Notes under the pieces: generated by a model
What the model was told of the DNA's origin: nothing
Seen by the model: the letters and a program-made list of their open reading frames with translations, nothing else
Databases searched by the model: none
Shown here: positions 9,518 to 17,799 of the stretch, piece after piece
How the letters are laid out: each line of letters opens with the position of its first letter
Position numbering within the stretch: position 1 is the stretch's first letter
Assembly: GCA_003427395.1 (NCBI GenBank)
Contig: BFEA01000022.1
Location: 4,891,457-4,913,741, forward strand
Reading direction: 5' to 3'
DNA length: 22,285 bases
From: Chara braunii
Taxonomy: Eukaryota; Streptophyta; Charophyceae; Charales; Characeae
Position numbers and translations under genes: made by a program

Positions 9518-9542
9518 TTTTTTTTTTTCTTTTTTTTTTTTT
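9518..9542 (-). other. Candidate poly(A) tail of the antisense LINE (poly-T on the plus strand)
   Basis: This tract is eleven T, one C and thirteen T, preceded on the plus strand by (TG)n ending in C. Read on the minus strand it is a 25-base A-rich tail at the 3' side of the antisense LINE fragment. Assignment to that LINE is inference, because about 700 bases of unrecognised sequence lie between them. Confidence 0.45.
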
Positions 9543-10241
9543 AAACACCCCACCGCCATTGCTAGTGGTGTTGGTAAGAGCAGACACCGCTATCACCTGG
9601 GGGGAGGCCCCATCTATTGGTGGGGGGCATCACCTACTGGAAAACGGGTCCAACGTCCCATGTACAAACTGAATGTCGGAATACATCCGAAAAAGGTTGC
9701 GGGGGGGGCCTGCCAGCATTGATTACCCTGGAATCCAGGGGATTGACTAAGCAGGGCCTTAGAGAGAAGGGGGAACCTCTTCACCTTGGAGTCAGCGCCA
9801 GATACCTGCAATTGCACATGAGTTCCTCCCACCCCTAACTAGTTCCCCATACTCACTGACCCAGAATGTTCAAGCTGCGTGCATTGGCAGGCTGCCAGCA
9901 TTGACTGGCCCAATCCGTAGAAGGGGGGGGGTAATTGAGAAGCAAGATGGAAAAACAAAAACGGAAAAATTGGGTATTTAGCAAAAGAAAGAGTAACCTC
10001 CCCGGGGGGCTCCGAAAGGCCATTTCTTATCTGAGTACGAGTGAGCAGAAGATGGGGTAACAAAATTCCTCAGTCAGGACAAGATCTCTACCAGGGAAAG
10101 GGCATGGGGTGGGACGGGATCGGGGAAGTCCCAGGGGGGGGGGAGTGGGAATGAGGGTTCAATGTTTGTCCAGTCCTTAAAACATAGGCGATAGTCTCTC
10201 ATCTCTTCCAAATCCCACTGTCCCTTTCCCTTGTCTCCGCT

Positions 10242-10508
10242 TCATTCTACTTTCGCAATCCATCCTTCTCTCTCCCCACCCACCCAGTCTGTGCAAAATG
10301 TTGTGATCTGTCTCCTGACATCTCCTACTTGTTTACGGAGGTCTAACTGTGCTTTTGTGTCTAGCCATCTCTGTGTGAGTTCGAAGTGTACCTGCTGTTG
10401 AATCTGTTCAGTGATTTCCGCCTCTTGTACTCTCACCTTCTCCATGGCCAAAGTGCATCTTTGCCACCAAAGTGCCCATATTACCGCTCTCCTTCCAAGT
10501 TTGTACAT
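10242..10508 (-). pseudogene. C-terminal tail of LINE ORF2, antisense
   Basis: The minus-strand frame reads RRAVIWALWWQRCTLAMEKV and continues as a Gln/Glu-rich helical stretch ending with a stop at 10242. 'IWALWWQRC' corresponds to the 'iWaiWkeRN' pattern that follows the zinc finger in plant LINE ORF2 proteins. One frame change separates it from the zinc-finger frame at about 10510. It ends the coding part of this LINE copy. Confidence 0.6.
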
Positions 10509-10512
10509 GTTT

Positions 10513-10896
10513 TTAATGAAGGTCGTAGTTGCCTCTGCCTGCGGCAGCCAGAATGGCCTGCCAAGACCAGGGCCAGGGGGTTACAGATTCCATTTTTCTC
10601 CAGATGCGATCCCACCATCTCCATATGCATTGGGCGATCGGGCATTGCATGAAGATATGTTCAATGGTTTCCGCCTTCCTGTAGAATGGAAAAAGGCTCT
10701 GGCACCGATGGCACCATGGAAGCAGCAGGCCTTTTTGTTCTAAGTTAGTGTCATCCATTAGCCAGTCGTTACTTGGTAGACAGCGGTGGGCAATCTTCCA
10801 TTGCAGGGATGTGATTTTCATAGGTTTTGCTTTTGTTCTTGGAACCATTTGATTGGCAACAAAAGGGAGTGATCCACATTTAGGTGTCTGGCCCAT
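10513..10896 (-). pseudogene. LINE zf-RVT-like zinc-finger domain, antisense
   Basis: The minus-strand frame contains ITSLQWKIAHRCLPSNDWLM, then LEQKGLLLPWCHRC, then EHIFMQCPIAQCIWRWWDRI. Cys-x2-Cys followed by His-x4-Cys is the zf-RVT arrangement found after the RT in plant LINEs. The sense LINE has the same signature at 21863-21928. The domain probably binds element RNA or target DNA. The frame overlaps the preceding homologous frame by about 80 bases, marking a frameshift near 10840. Confidence 0.75.
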
Positions 10897-11460
10897 CGGT
10901 CGTTTACTATGTCTCTCAACCTTCTTTTAGGTCTGAGCATTTTGTAGGCTGATCTGGCCGACAACTGATGGATGCTGATACGTCTGGCTATGAGACCTCC
11001 CCTCCTCTGGGGGGGATCCCATGTCCAATCTGCCGGATCCAGAGCCAGATCCTGGATTGGTTTGAGAGGCTGAAAAACCACCTTTTGTCCTTTCTCTTCT
11101 AGGATTCTCACCCGATACACAAGTTTTATCCTTCCATTCGAAGGGGGCTGTGCTGCCTTGGAGGGTGTCTGCTCTAGTGATTGTGTAGTGTTCAATCAGG
11201 ACAGACTGGGGTGAGACCATGTGTATCAGACCTATCCTATGTGGAGACTTTGTGCTTGCTACCCAATCGCCTTCTTTTAAGATGGGGCCTCGGTTAAGGG
11301 TTTGGTACCGGGCCAACGGGATAGCTTCAATCAGGTTGTCCAAGTGCTCCTCCACGTGGTGGCAGTATCGTAAGATCACTCGCATCTGGTCTCCTGTTTT
11401 CCAGTCCCTTCTGTCTTTGTCCAAAAGATCCCCAACTCTAAGCACCCCTCTTTTTTTAAA
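10818..11460 (-). pseudogene. LINE ORF2 post-RT region, antisense, frameshifted
   Basis: The minus-strand frame beginning at about 11460 reads KKRGVLRVGDLLDKD, then DWKTGDQMRVILRYCHHVEE and GPILKEGDWVAS. These match RRGIITLGDLWD, QWKTKDQMKPRLHHIKNVE and TQPGDWVVEM in the sense LINE. Around 11100-11190 the homology jumps frame to VYRVRILEEKGQ, LALDPADWTWDPP and RDIVNDRWARHL (sense copy: TRVRTLGDNEEG, LLFDPNEWQWGG, DIVKNRWRRD). The protein similarity is clear but modest, so this is an older or different subfamily. Upstream of 11460 the open frame continues to 11772 without LINE similarity. Confidence 0.7.
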
Positions 11461-11462
11461 GC

Positions 11463-12454
11463 ACCCCAAATTCTCTCTCTCGTTTCCTCCACAAATCATA
11501 ACAAACCATATAGTAGAAAATGCAAGGTTGGCCCCGTTTGTGTGGTTCAGTGCGGAGTGCCCACACAGCCGTCTCCCACCGAAGTGGAACACGTGCACAT
11601 ATACATATATACATATATTTATTATCCATAAAAGGGTGGAGGGCAAGACGCAACTTACCCAAGACAGTGGACTCCACCAGCAAGAAAGCACCGATCCCAT
11701 CCGCCACAGGTCCGAGAAATCTTGGAGAGCCCTCCACGTGGGCCCACACAACCACAAAACAGCATAACACAAAAGGCTCCACTATGCCAATGATCTAAAA
11801 AAGAATTGTAGAGCCCTCTGCATCGACCTACAGCGCCACCACAAATAAAAAAGACACCGCATGACCTGCACGCAACACCAAGAGTGCCAGGAACCTGCCC
11901 CTGCCGTGCAACCTGCAGAATCGGATGATGTCCTAGTGTTACAGCGAGGCCATTGCGAGAACGACGCCAAATTCCACAAGATCTCCACGTAACACCAGGA
12001 GTGCTACTGCTTAAAACACCCTAGAAGGCATCCCATTCTTCCATGTGCTCCAAAAGAGCAGCCCCCGGGAATGACACCCACAGCAAACACTCTCTGAGCC
12101 TCCTCGCAGAGATAGTGTGGACAAAACCCCAAACTCCCACCCCAGAAAAAACTTGTGGCCACCCACAGACATCGACAAGACAGCCCATGCTACAAAGCAG
12201 GGCAAAGAATGTTTGTGTGTGTGTGTCTCTGTGGGACTTTTTGAAGAGACCACAGTCAGTTTTCTAACATGGGAATATGTGCTGAATATGTCGAGTTTTG
12301 TTTCTATTTGGTTGCACTGTTTTAAAGGATGAGGAGCGGAGCAAATGGGCCAGGGGGTGGGGAGGAGGAATATAGCAACCTGCCAACTGTCCTTCTTAAC
12401 ATCCCTGCGCGCTGCATGTGCTGTCGTACGTTTCGCTTGAGATCAAGCTCAATT
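11463..12454. other. Unassigned region
   Basis: There is no supported gene here. The minus-strand open frame up to 11772 lacks motifs. An AT-rich patch (CATATATACATATAT-like) lies at about 11595-11630, and a short TG run lies at about 12212-12226. Two short related phrases ('acgcaacaccaagagtgc' near 11870 and 'acgtaacaccaggagtgc' near 11987) hint at an old small duplication. Confidence 0.45.
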
Positions 12455-12540
12455 AGTGAAAATGGTAAACACGGCGACAGACTGAAAATCTGTTCTTACG
12501 GGCTCTGTTCCTACGGGCTACCGGTTCAAGTCCGATAGTG
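12455..12540 (+). ncRNA. tRNA-like remnant (long variable arm type)
   Basis: A D-arm-like GTG/CAC stem surrounds AAAATGGTAAA (12456-12472). A perfect 5-bp anticodon stem with a 7-base loop follows, ACAGA-CTGAAAA-TCTGT (12477-12493). A T-arm closes it, with loop TTCAAGT (12525-12531) and four of five stem pairs. The variable region is about 26 bases, as in Leu/Ser tRNAs, yet the loop would give anticodon GAA (Phe). I cannot pair an acceptor stem, and four bases rather than one separate the D and anticodon stems. It is more likely a tRNA-derived repeat or pseudogene than a working tRNA. Confidence 0.35.
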
Positions 12541-12561
12541 CGCAATTAAAAACCCCAATGA

Positions 12562-12732
12562 AAGGGGAAACTACGCGGGAGTCACAAAAATGAGTTATAA
12601 TTGCAGTTCGGGCAACGTATACAACCCAGCTTTGGGGCCAGGTTGGGTGCCCGAAGTGCAATCCCAAATTGTATCTTGCCCCATAGTGCACTTATAACTC
12701 GTTTTTGTGACTCAACTGAAGTTACCCCAAAA
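12562..12732. mobile_element. Small inverted-repeat (MITE-like or fold-back) element
   Basis: The left arm 12579-12605 and right arm 12687-12713 are inverted repeats matching at 25 of 27 bases (core 'gagtcacaaaaa' and 'gagttataa'). Weaker pairing extends outward through 'ggggaaact' / 'agttacccc'. Inside, 'gcagttcgggca' (12603-12614) pairs with 'tgcccgaagtgc' (12648-12659), so the whole unit can fold as a nested hairpin. There is no coding capacity. A clean target-site duplication is not evident. It could be a MITE or another non-autonomous fold-back unit. Confidence 0.6.
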
Positions 12733-12796
12733 TGAAAATCGTAAACGCGGCAGACTAAATAAGCCACTTTGCATGTCGGTTGGTATCCGATAGTAA
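12731..12796 (+). repeat. Second, more degraded copy of the tRNA-like sequence
   Basis: 'tgaaaatcgtaaacgcggc' and 'agact' (12733-12755) echo 'tgaaaatggtaaacacggc' and 'agact' of the first copy. 'ggttggtatccgatagta' (12778-12795) echoes its T-arm 'ggttcaagtccgatagtg'. The middle is changed and shorter. The pair therefore flanks the hairpin element at 12562-12732 as an imperfect direct repeat. Confidence 0.5.
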
Positions 12797-13326
12797 GCTG
12801 AGAGCACCCGATGTCAGATTTTGGTGAGTATAGTAATAAAATTACTAACATGGTAAATAGGTTCACATGTCAGACTTCGATGAATAGAGCTTGCTCCAAT
12901 AGTTCAAATTGAACTCTGACGAGCCTGTCGAAATTGATTCCAGCCAAAGCTCAGCCAAAGTTGGAATGCCTCAAGACAGTTATTCATTGACTGAAGTGAA
13001 TGAATGTACACAAGTTCCCTATTCAAAGAACCACAGAAGCAGTGAATTGGGTACAACATAAAAGACGAGAAAAATTGCTGAGATATAGAAACTTTCTCTA
13101 AAGTAGTTCTTTTTCTGATGGACCCAAGTATGCAAGCACTGGCCATATAGTAATACAAGATTTTTTAAGACTAGTAATACTAGATTCTTTGAGACTAGTA
13201 ATAGTAATACAGGATTCTTTGAGATTCGAAATAGGATATAAATCTTGAAGCAGTTTTTGGCCGAGCCACCAGGCACAAAGTGCATTGCCGCACCAATGAC
13301 CAATTGTGCAAAATGGAGCGTATATT
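12797..13326. other. Unassigned AT-rich region
   Basis: I can support no gene here. The phrase 'agactagtaata' repeats three times within 13140-13215 together with 'gattctttgaga', a small local duplication. Minus-strand open frames crossing this and the following hairpin (13019-13456) have no domain motif. Confidence 0.45.
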
Positions 13327-13520
13327 CGCTGCTTGGAAGTGGGAAAATACCCTCGCCCCAGCTTTTTGTCTTTTTCACGTGGGGTGAGTGCTGCGGCGAG
13401 GCCCGAAGTGCAGCCATGCGGACGTGGCGAAGCCCGCAGTGCAGCCATGCGGACATCTCGGAATCACCCGTGAAAAAGACAAAAGCTGGGGCGAGCGTAT
13501 CTTTCCATTTTCAAGCAGCG
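13327..13520. repeat. Fold-back element with 60-bp inverted arms
   Basis: The left arm 13327-13388 (cgctgcttgg to gtctttttcacg to ggggtga) is the reverse complement, with a few mismatches and small gaps, of the right arm 13462-13520. The core 'cgccccagcttt' / 'gtctttttcacg' pairs almost perfectly. The loop of about 73 bases contains a 31-bp imperfect tandem repeat, each unit ending 'gtgcagccatgcggac'. The GC-rich loop and long near-perfect stem could be a non-autonomous element or a source of hairpin RNA. No open frame across it is convincing. Confidence 0.8.
13397..13458. repeat. 31-bp tandem repeat within the fold-back loop
   Basis: Two consecutive units (13397-13427 and 13428-13458) share 'cgaRgcccg', then 'agtgcagccatgcggac'. 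They occupy most of the loop of the inverted repeat. Confidence 0.75.
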
Positions 13521-14119
13521 GGGGCGGGGCAGGGGGCGCGGAAGGATTGAGCTCGCAAAGGTGACGAGGAAGCTGAAGGCGCTCAAGGGGCCAAAATGGG
13601 CAGAGACAGAATGCATACTTGACGAACACAAAGCGGGAGCGGTTGGGCGGGGCACGGCTATTCTCGTGGAATGCGTAGGTAAATGGGGGCGATCTCCCCC
13701 TCTCTAGGGCGAGATCTCTTTCTACGAGGGTGGGGTCCTCGACCTGCAAAGGACAGAGGGCCGTCAAGGAGCACTGGGAGGTGGGGGGGAGGGAGGAGAG
13801 CTGAGCGCGCCCCTTTCAGGAGAATAGGAGGGCGAGCTCGCCGTGAAAAGGGGGCGACCGTGGAGAATGGGGGGAAGCCCGCCGCTGTGCACGGCTGGCA
13901 GCAAACATACGACGTACATGCAGTGTTTATTTTTTGGGTCTGTTTTCTTTCCGCGTCCTCTGCTCTCCGTTGATGACCCGTCTATCAGCGGTATGTTCCC
14001 TTGTGAGTCCGCCAACCAATTAGCAAACGTCAGATCGAGGCGGCTACGTTTCAAACACGGCACAGATCAGATGCGGCGATTCCAACGTAGCCTCTGCGCG
14101 ATGATCAACAGACGTCAGC
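13521..14119. other. Unassigned GC-rich region
   Basis: The plus strand is rich in G runs (for example 13500-13560 and 13770-13870). Open frames on both strands are therefore long but low in complexity. I recognise no protein motif, RNA gene or splice-supported exon. Confidence 0.45.
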
Positions 14120-14405
14120 AATCAATCAATCCAGTGCACCGAGGGTTCACGGATGGCGCCCCTCTCGTTTCCACGCCCCGCGCAAAAAGCACGTTCTGTT
14201 TGCGATCATCGGTAGCATCGGTGTTGATGAATTAAACGTCTAATCACGCATCGAGAGACTGATCAATCAATCTAGCGCGCCAATGGTTCATGGATGCTTG
14301 CGCCCCTGTGGTTTCCGCGCGCCAACCACCCCCGCGCAAAAGTACGTCGTCGCGTACGAGATCGTCAGTCGCATCGACATTCATGGCTCCTAAATGTAGT
14401 TAATC
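14120..14405. repeat. Diverged direct repeat of about 120-140 bases
   Basis: The sequence from 'caatcaatccagtgcac' (about 14122) through 'ggttcacgga', 'gcgcccct', 'ccgcgcaaaa', 'acgt' and 'gatcatcggtagcatcg' to about 14233 recurs in the same order from 'caatcaatctagcgcgc' (about 14264) to about 14400. There are many substitutions and short indels. Both copies read into a '-gcatcg-' end. There is no coding explanation; it may be two copies of an old non-coding repeat. Confidence 0.65.
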
Positions 14406-14512
14406 GGAATTCAATCATCCTCATTGAAGGAGAGACAAATGAACTGCATTGCGCGCAGTGTGCCCGGACGGTGTTCGTCAAGGTAATTCAACATCGCGAT
14501 TGATTGATAGGT

Positions 14513-14668
14513 TCATTCATTCATTCATTCATTCATTTGATTGATTGGTTGATTGATTGATTGGTTGGTTGGTCGGTTGGTTGGTCGATGATTGATTGAT
14601 TGGTTGGTCGATGATTGATTGATTGATTGATTGGTCGATGATTGATCGATTAGTTGGTTCGATGATTA

Positions 14669-14710
<42 letters not shown>

Positions 14711-14800
14711 CGATTAGTTGGTTCGATGATTGATTGATTGATTGGTCGATGACTGATCATTGATTGATTAATAGATTGAACGATACTTGATTGATTGATT
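14513..14800. repeat. (TTCA)n and (TTGA)n tetranucleotide repeat field
   Basis: (TTCA)n at about 14513-14536 is followed by nearly 270 bases of GATT units with TTGG and TCGATG variants. 'ttggtcgatgattgat' recurs as a higher-order unit. Minus-strand open frames of Ile-Asn-Gln-Ser repeats here are repeat artefacts. Confidence 0.95.
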
Positions 14801-14921
14801 AATCGCTGACTACTTATCACGCCGTGATCACGAATGGCGATTGGCCCCCGTCCTCTAAACACGCCCTAACATAAACAAAAATCCTCTTCCGGAGACATGG
14901 TCTACGTCGACAACACCGTGC

Positions 14922-15025
14922 AACTCGAGTCAGAAAGGGGGGAGGACAACGGGAATGGCAGCAATGTAGCAACAGGATTGACAGGAACTCGAGTCAGGAG
15001 AGGAGGACGACAAGGGGACTGGCAG
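14922..15025. repeat. Imperfect 40-bp direct repeat
   Basis: 'aactcgagtcag', a purine run, 'ggaggacaac' and 'atggcag' (14922-14961) recur as 'aactcgagtcag', a purine run, 'gacgacaag' and 'ctggcag' (14986-15025). The surrounding sequence has open frames without known motifs. Confidence 0.6.
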
Positions 15026-15356
15026 CCAGGAGGAAGAGTCTGATCAACCGAAACGAGGAAAGATGACATGGAGGACAGTACCAGATAACTTTTTTTCCCC
15101 TTGAGGGGGGGGCGGTGGGGAGAGAAACATCGTAGGCCACCGCCTCGATCCCAGCAACGAGTGGTAAGACAGATCATCCAGCAAAACGTCCAAAGTCGGG
15201 GAGTAAGCGCTCACATCGGCAAAAGGAATAGATCAATGACCGTGGAGAGTGCATACAGATCAGGCCGGTACAATCAAGCGCCATGGATACAGAGACATGC
15301 GATTTCACTCGGCGGACACAGTGGTCTGGTGACTTATGATAAGTTAAAACCAAACA

Positions 15357-15457
15357 CAGAGAGAGCGCGAGAGAGAGAGGGCACAAGAGGAGGACAGGGA
15401 ACGAGAGGAGGACAGAGAGAGAGAGAGAGAGAGGGGGAAGGAGGGAGAGAGAGAAGA
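15357..15457. repeat. GA-rich purine tract
   Basis: (GA)n blocks are interrupted by 'gcgc' and two copies of a 'gaggaggaca' phrase (15387-15396 and 15404-15413). The plus strand is almost pure purine from 15380 to 15457. The open frame 15101-15508 crossing it is low in complexity and not supported as a gene. Confidence 0.85.
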
Positions 15458-16099
15458 GGTCCTACTCACTCTCGCGCTACGACCCGCCAGATGAAAGCGG
15501 TCACATAAAATGTGACCCAGACTTGCTCGCCAGATAGCCAAGGGAACACGCGAAGATGACACGTGGACAGCTTATCCAATCAATCCTCCTCCGGCAGACC
15601 GCCAACTGGCTATCAGATCTGATTGCATCAATCTTCTTCGTTGATCACCGTGATCAATCGAGCTTCTTCTCATATGATTGATGCTCTCTTTCTGTTCTGC
15701 AACTCCCATTTGCGCAGGAGGAAAGAGTCGCCTTCCACCGAGACCAAGGATGGTCCGCAGCTATGTCGATAGATCGATGGACAGTTTAATCTCTATGTGG
15801 TGGGTACTGCGTTAAGACACTGAAAAATCCAGCATACAACCGTCAGAAACTCAGACAGATCAGAAAACAAAACGCCTGAATATGGACGTGTTTGTGGAGA
15901 TGTGCCTTTGACGGAAACTCAACGCCATTTTCTGCACGTCTCGACGAACACGTCCAGATTCGGGCTTCGAGGAGACCCAAGGTGCTAGTGGGACTTGGCC
16001 CCCCCGTTGGAGAGCACATGCTGCTGATGTTCCCTGATCCAACCCGCTGGCCCCTGCACAAGGGAAAAGGCTGCACCGGGTTCCCAGTAGGACCAGGGC
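15458..16099. other. Unassigned region left of the inverted LINE piece
   Basis: I see no gene. Minus-strand open frames reach 16162 only because they run out of the inverted LINE fragment. Sequence to the left of about 16100 does not match the sense LINE. Several short palindromic 'gatcaccgtgatc'-like phrases lie at about 15640-15655. Confidence 0.45.
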
Positions 16100-16662
16100 T
16101 GTCTCCATATCTCCTGCCACCGCAGCTGAGGGGGCAGCTTGTCCGGACCTATGTCCCTCCATAGGTGAATGATATCGGTCCAGAGGGGGTCATTGAGGAG
16201 GTCCGTTGAGGAGGTCCGTTCTTGTCGCTGTTGCTGGGGAGTTGTCGTGGCGTGTCGTAGGTGCGTTGGGGATAGACCATGCATGGTTCGTAAGCCATAA
16301 GAGGGAGTGTACTGGCCGGTCTTGCGCTGTGTCAGGGGCAAGGCTGGTTATTTGGATGTGAGCCAGCAGAGCCCAAGGGACATCGTTTGCCATCAATATT
16401 CTGACAATAATTCTAAATATGAGGGCCTTGGTTTCATCTTCCGGGTCGATGATAGCCAGGCCGCCCTTTGATCTTGGTTGGGCCACCTGGGCCCACGTCA
16501 CCCTTTTGATGCATGTTTTGATCTCGTGATCATTACTCCAGAGGTAAGCCGCTGTGGCTTCCTTGAGGCGAGTCATTTGTTTCTGACCTAGTGCCCAAAA
16601 GGCTGTCTTGTACCAGATTGTAGACAGTATGGCATTGTTTATGGTCAGGGCCCTCCCAAATT
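16100..16662 (-). mobile_element. Inverted LINE fragment (post-RT part of ORF2)
   Basis: Reverse-complemented, this stretch matches 20485-21043 of the sense LINE with only about two dozen substitutions by eye (about 95%). On the minus strand it encodes MTRLKEATAAYLW, then KTCIKRVTWAQVAQPRSKGG, then VHSLLWLTNHAWS. A 13-bp tandem duplication ('gaggaggtccgtt' twice, about 16194-16219) breaks the frame. Homology ends abruptly near 16100, inside 'gtctccatat', and near 16662, where the sense LINE begins. This is a separate truncated copy of the same young family, or a rearranged part of the neighbouring insertion. Confidence 0.85.
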
Positions 16663-16663
16663 C

Positions 16664-17763
16664 AGGTCACCCAAAGAATATTAGACAAACTGTGGTCAGT
16701 ACAACCTCCGGAACCAGGAACACAAGAAATTTCAGCCCTTGTTCCCCAGGCAAGAGAGGATACCTTCTCAGTGGATGGCCAGACATGGCCACAAGTCCTC
16801 ATTCAGGAGATGGCGGAGGTGCTGCAGTCAGACCAGAACCAAAATATGCTGGCTGCAAAAAAACAGTTGTGGGAGGACAGCGTCCCACCCCACTTCCTCA
16901 TAATTGTACTACACATAACACCATCTCAGGAAGTCGACAGCACTCTGTCCACAGATTCGGCAATCAACCTCATCTCAGACTCCGACTCAGACTCCTCCTC
17001 CATCTCCTCTTTGCAGGCCTGTTACACTGATGACGAAGAAGGGGGAGGCACACAATCAGAATCTGACTTGGGAGCCGAGACTATACCTCAAACAATGGAC
17101 CGGACTGGGCAGCCACGATTCGAAAACAACCAAATGCAACGGGACTACCAAACCCGTGGCCCCCCGAAGGGGCCCCGGCAGCCCCTCAGAAAGCCCACCA
17201 CCTGAGGGAAACTTAGAGACCTCATAAGGCCCTCCTCCTCCACCCGGGCACCAAAAGACAGTGAACCCCTACAGGGCCTACTAATCCTTTCGATCAGGAG
17301 GGATCCTCAATCCCGGGCATGGCAGCTTGGCCTGCACACAAAGGGATACCTAGCAGACTTTACTGTGGACCATGCTAGCTCCAAGAATGAATTTGTGGGG
17401 CTCACGGTTGAAGGATGGCAGGGGGAATACGGGAAAACAGAGGCTGTGAGAATGACCACAACCCTCCTTGCAGAGTACAAAGATACAGAGGCTCAGGGGG
17501 TGGGCCTGCCTCCGAACCACCCACTGCCACGAGGCATCACGGTGGCCACAACTGTCCTTGACTACGACCTCTCCTAGAAAGGGGCCTCCTCTCTGCTATG
17601 GTTCGCTGAAGAACAGTTGGTTGACCTGTCAACAACCAGGCTGAGATCCAACCAAGCATGGAGATTAGCCCAGATCCATATTTTATTCCAAGCTATTTTA
17701 GAAAATGGGTTTCTCCATGCCACAAACAACTAGGATGACCCTATGCTCCTTAACAAATTGTGA
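16664..17763 (+). pseudogene. LINE ORF1-like protein, interrupted by stops
   Basis: A single plus-strand frame stays in register from the left edge of the element to a TGA at 17761. It is broken only by TGA 17203, TAG 17575 and TAG 17731. The protein begins (truncated) VTQRILDKLWSVQPPEPGTQ and has an acidic serine block DSDSDSSSISS with a DDEEGGG patch near 16977-17050. It then has a Pro/Arg stretch (RGPPKGPRQP) and a more folded-looking part (VGLTVEGWQGEYGKTEAVRM and LRSNQAWRLAQIHILFQAIL). LINE ORF1 proteins bind element RNA. I see neither a CCHC knuckle nor a clear RRM here, so the role is inferred from position only. The TGA at 17761 may be the natural stop. Confidence 0.6.
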
Positions 17764-17799
17764 GCCACCACATACTATAAACCACTAACACTTGTCAAG

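Larger units (their letters stand above)
9518..11462 (-). mobile_element. Old antisense LINE fragment (3' part of ORF2, 3' UTR and poly(A))
   Basis: On the minus strand the sequence from about 11460 down to 10242 reads as a diverged relative of the C-terminal half of the sense LINE ORF2 at 21110-22285. The minus-strand order is correct: post-RT region, zf-RVT-like finger, then tail. Below 10242 no coding is visible. At 9518-9542 the plus strand has 25 T with one C, which would be the poly(A) tail of this copy after a 3' UTR of about 0.7 kb (inference). Endonuclease and RT core are absent, so the copy is 5'-truncated, as is common for LINEs. Confidence 0.65.

Noticed and set aside
11463-11772. 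Extension of the antisense LINE ORF upstream of 11460
   Set aside because: The frame is open, but the residues do not match the sense LINE beyond KKRG, and the sequence becomes AT-rich. It is probably chance or another sequence.
12455-12540. Functional tRNA-Phe(GAA)
   Set aside because: There is no acceptor stem, the spacing between D and anticodon stems is abnormal, and the long variable arm does not fit tRNA-Phe.
14513-14800. CRISPR-like array
   Set aside because: Units are 4 bp and contiguous, with no unique spacers; this is a microsatellite in a eukaryotic setting.
14650-14862. Minus-strand Asn-Gln-Ser-Ile repeat protein
   Set aside because: It is an artefact of the 4-bp GATT repeat, which is open in several frames.
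15101-15508. 135-codon plus-strand gene
   Set aside because: It is dominated by the GA tract (Arg-Glu-Gly repeats). No domain or start context supports it.
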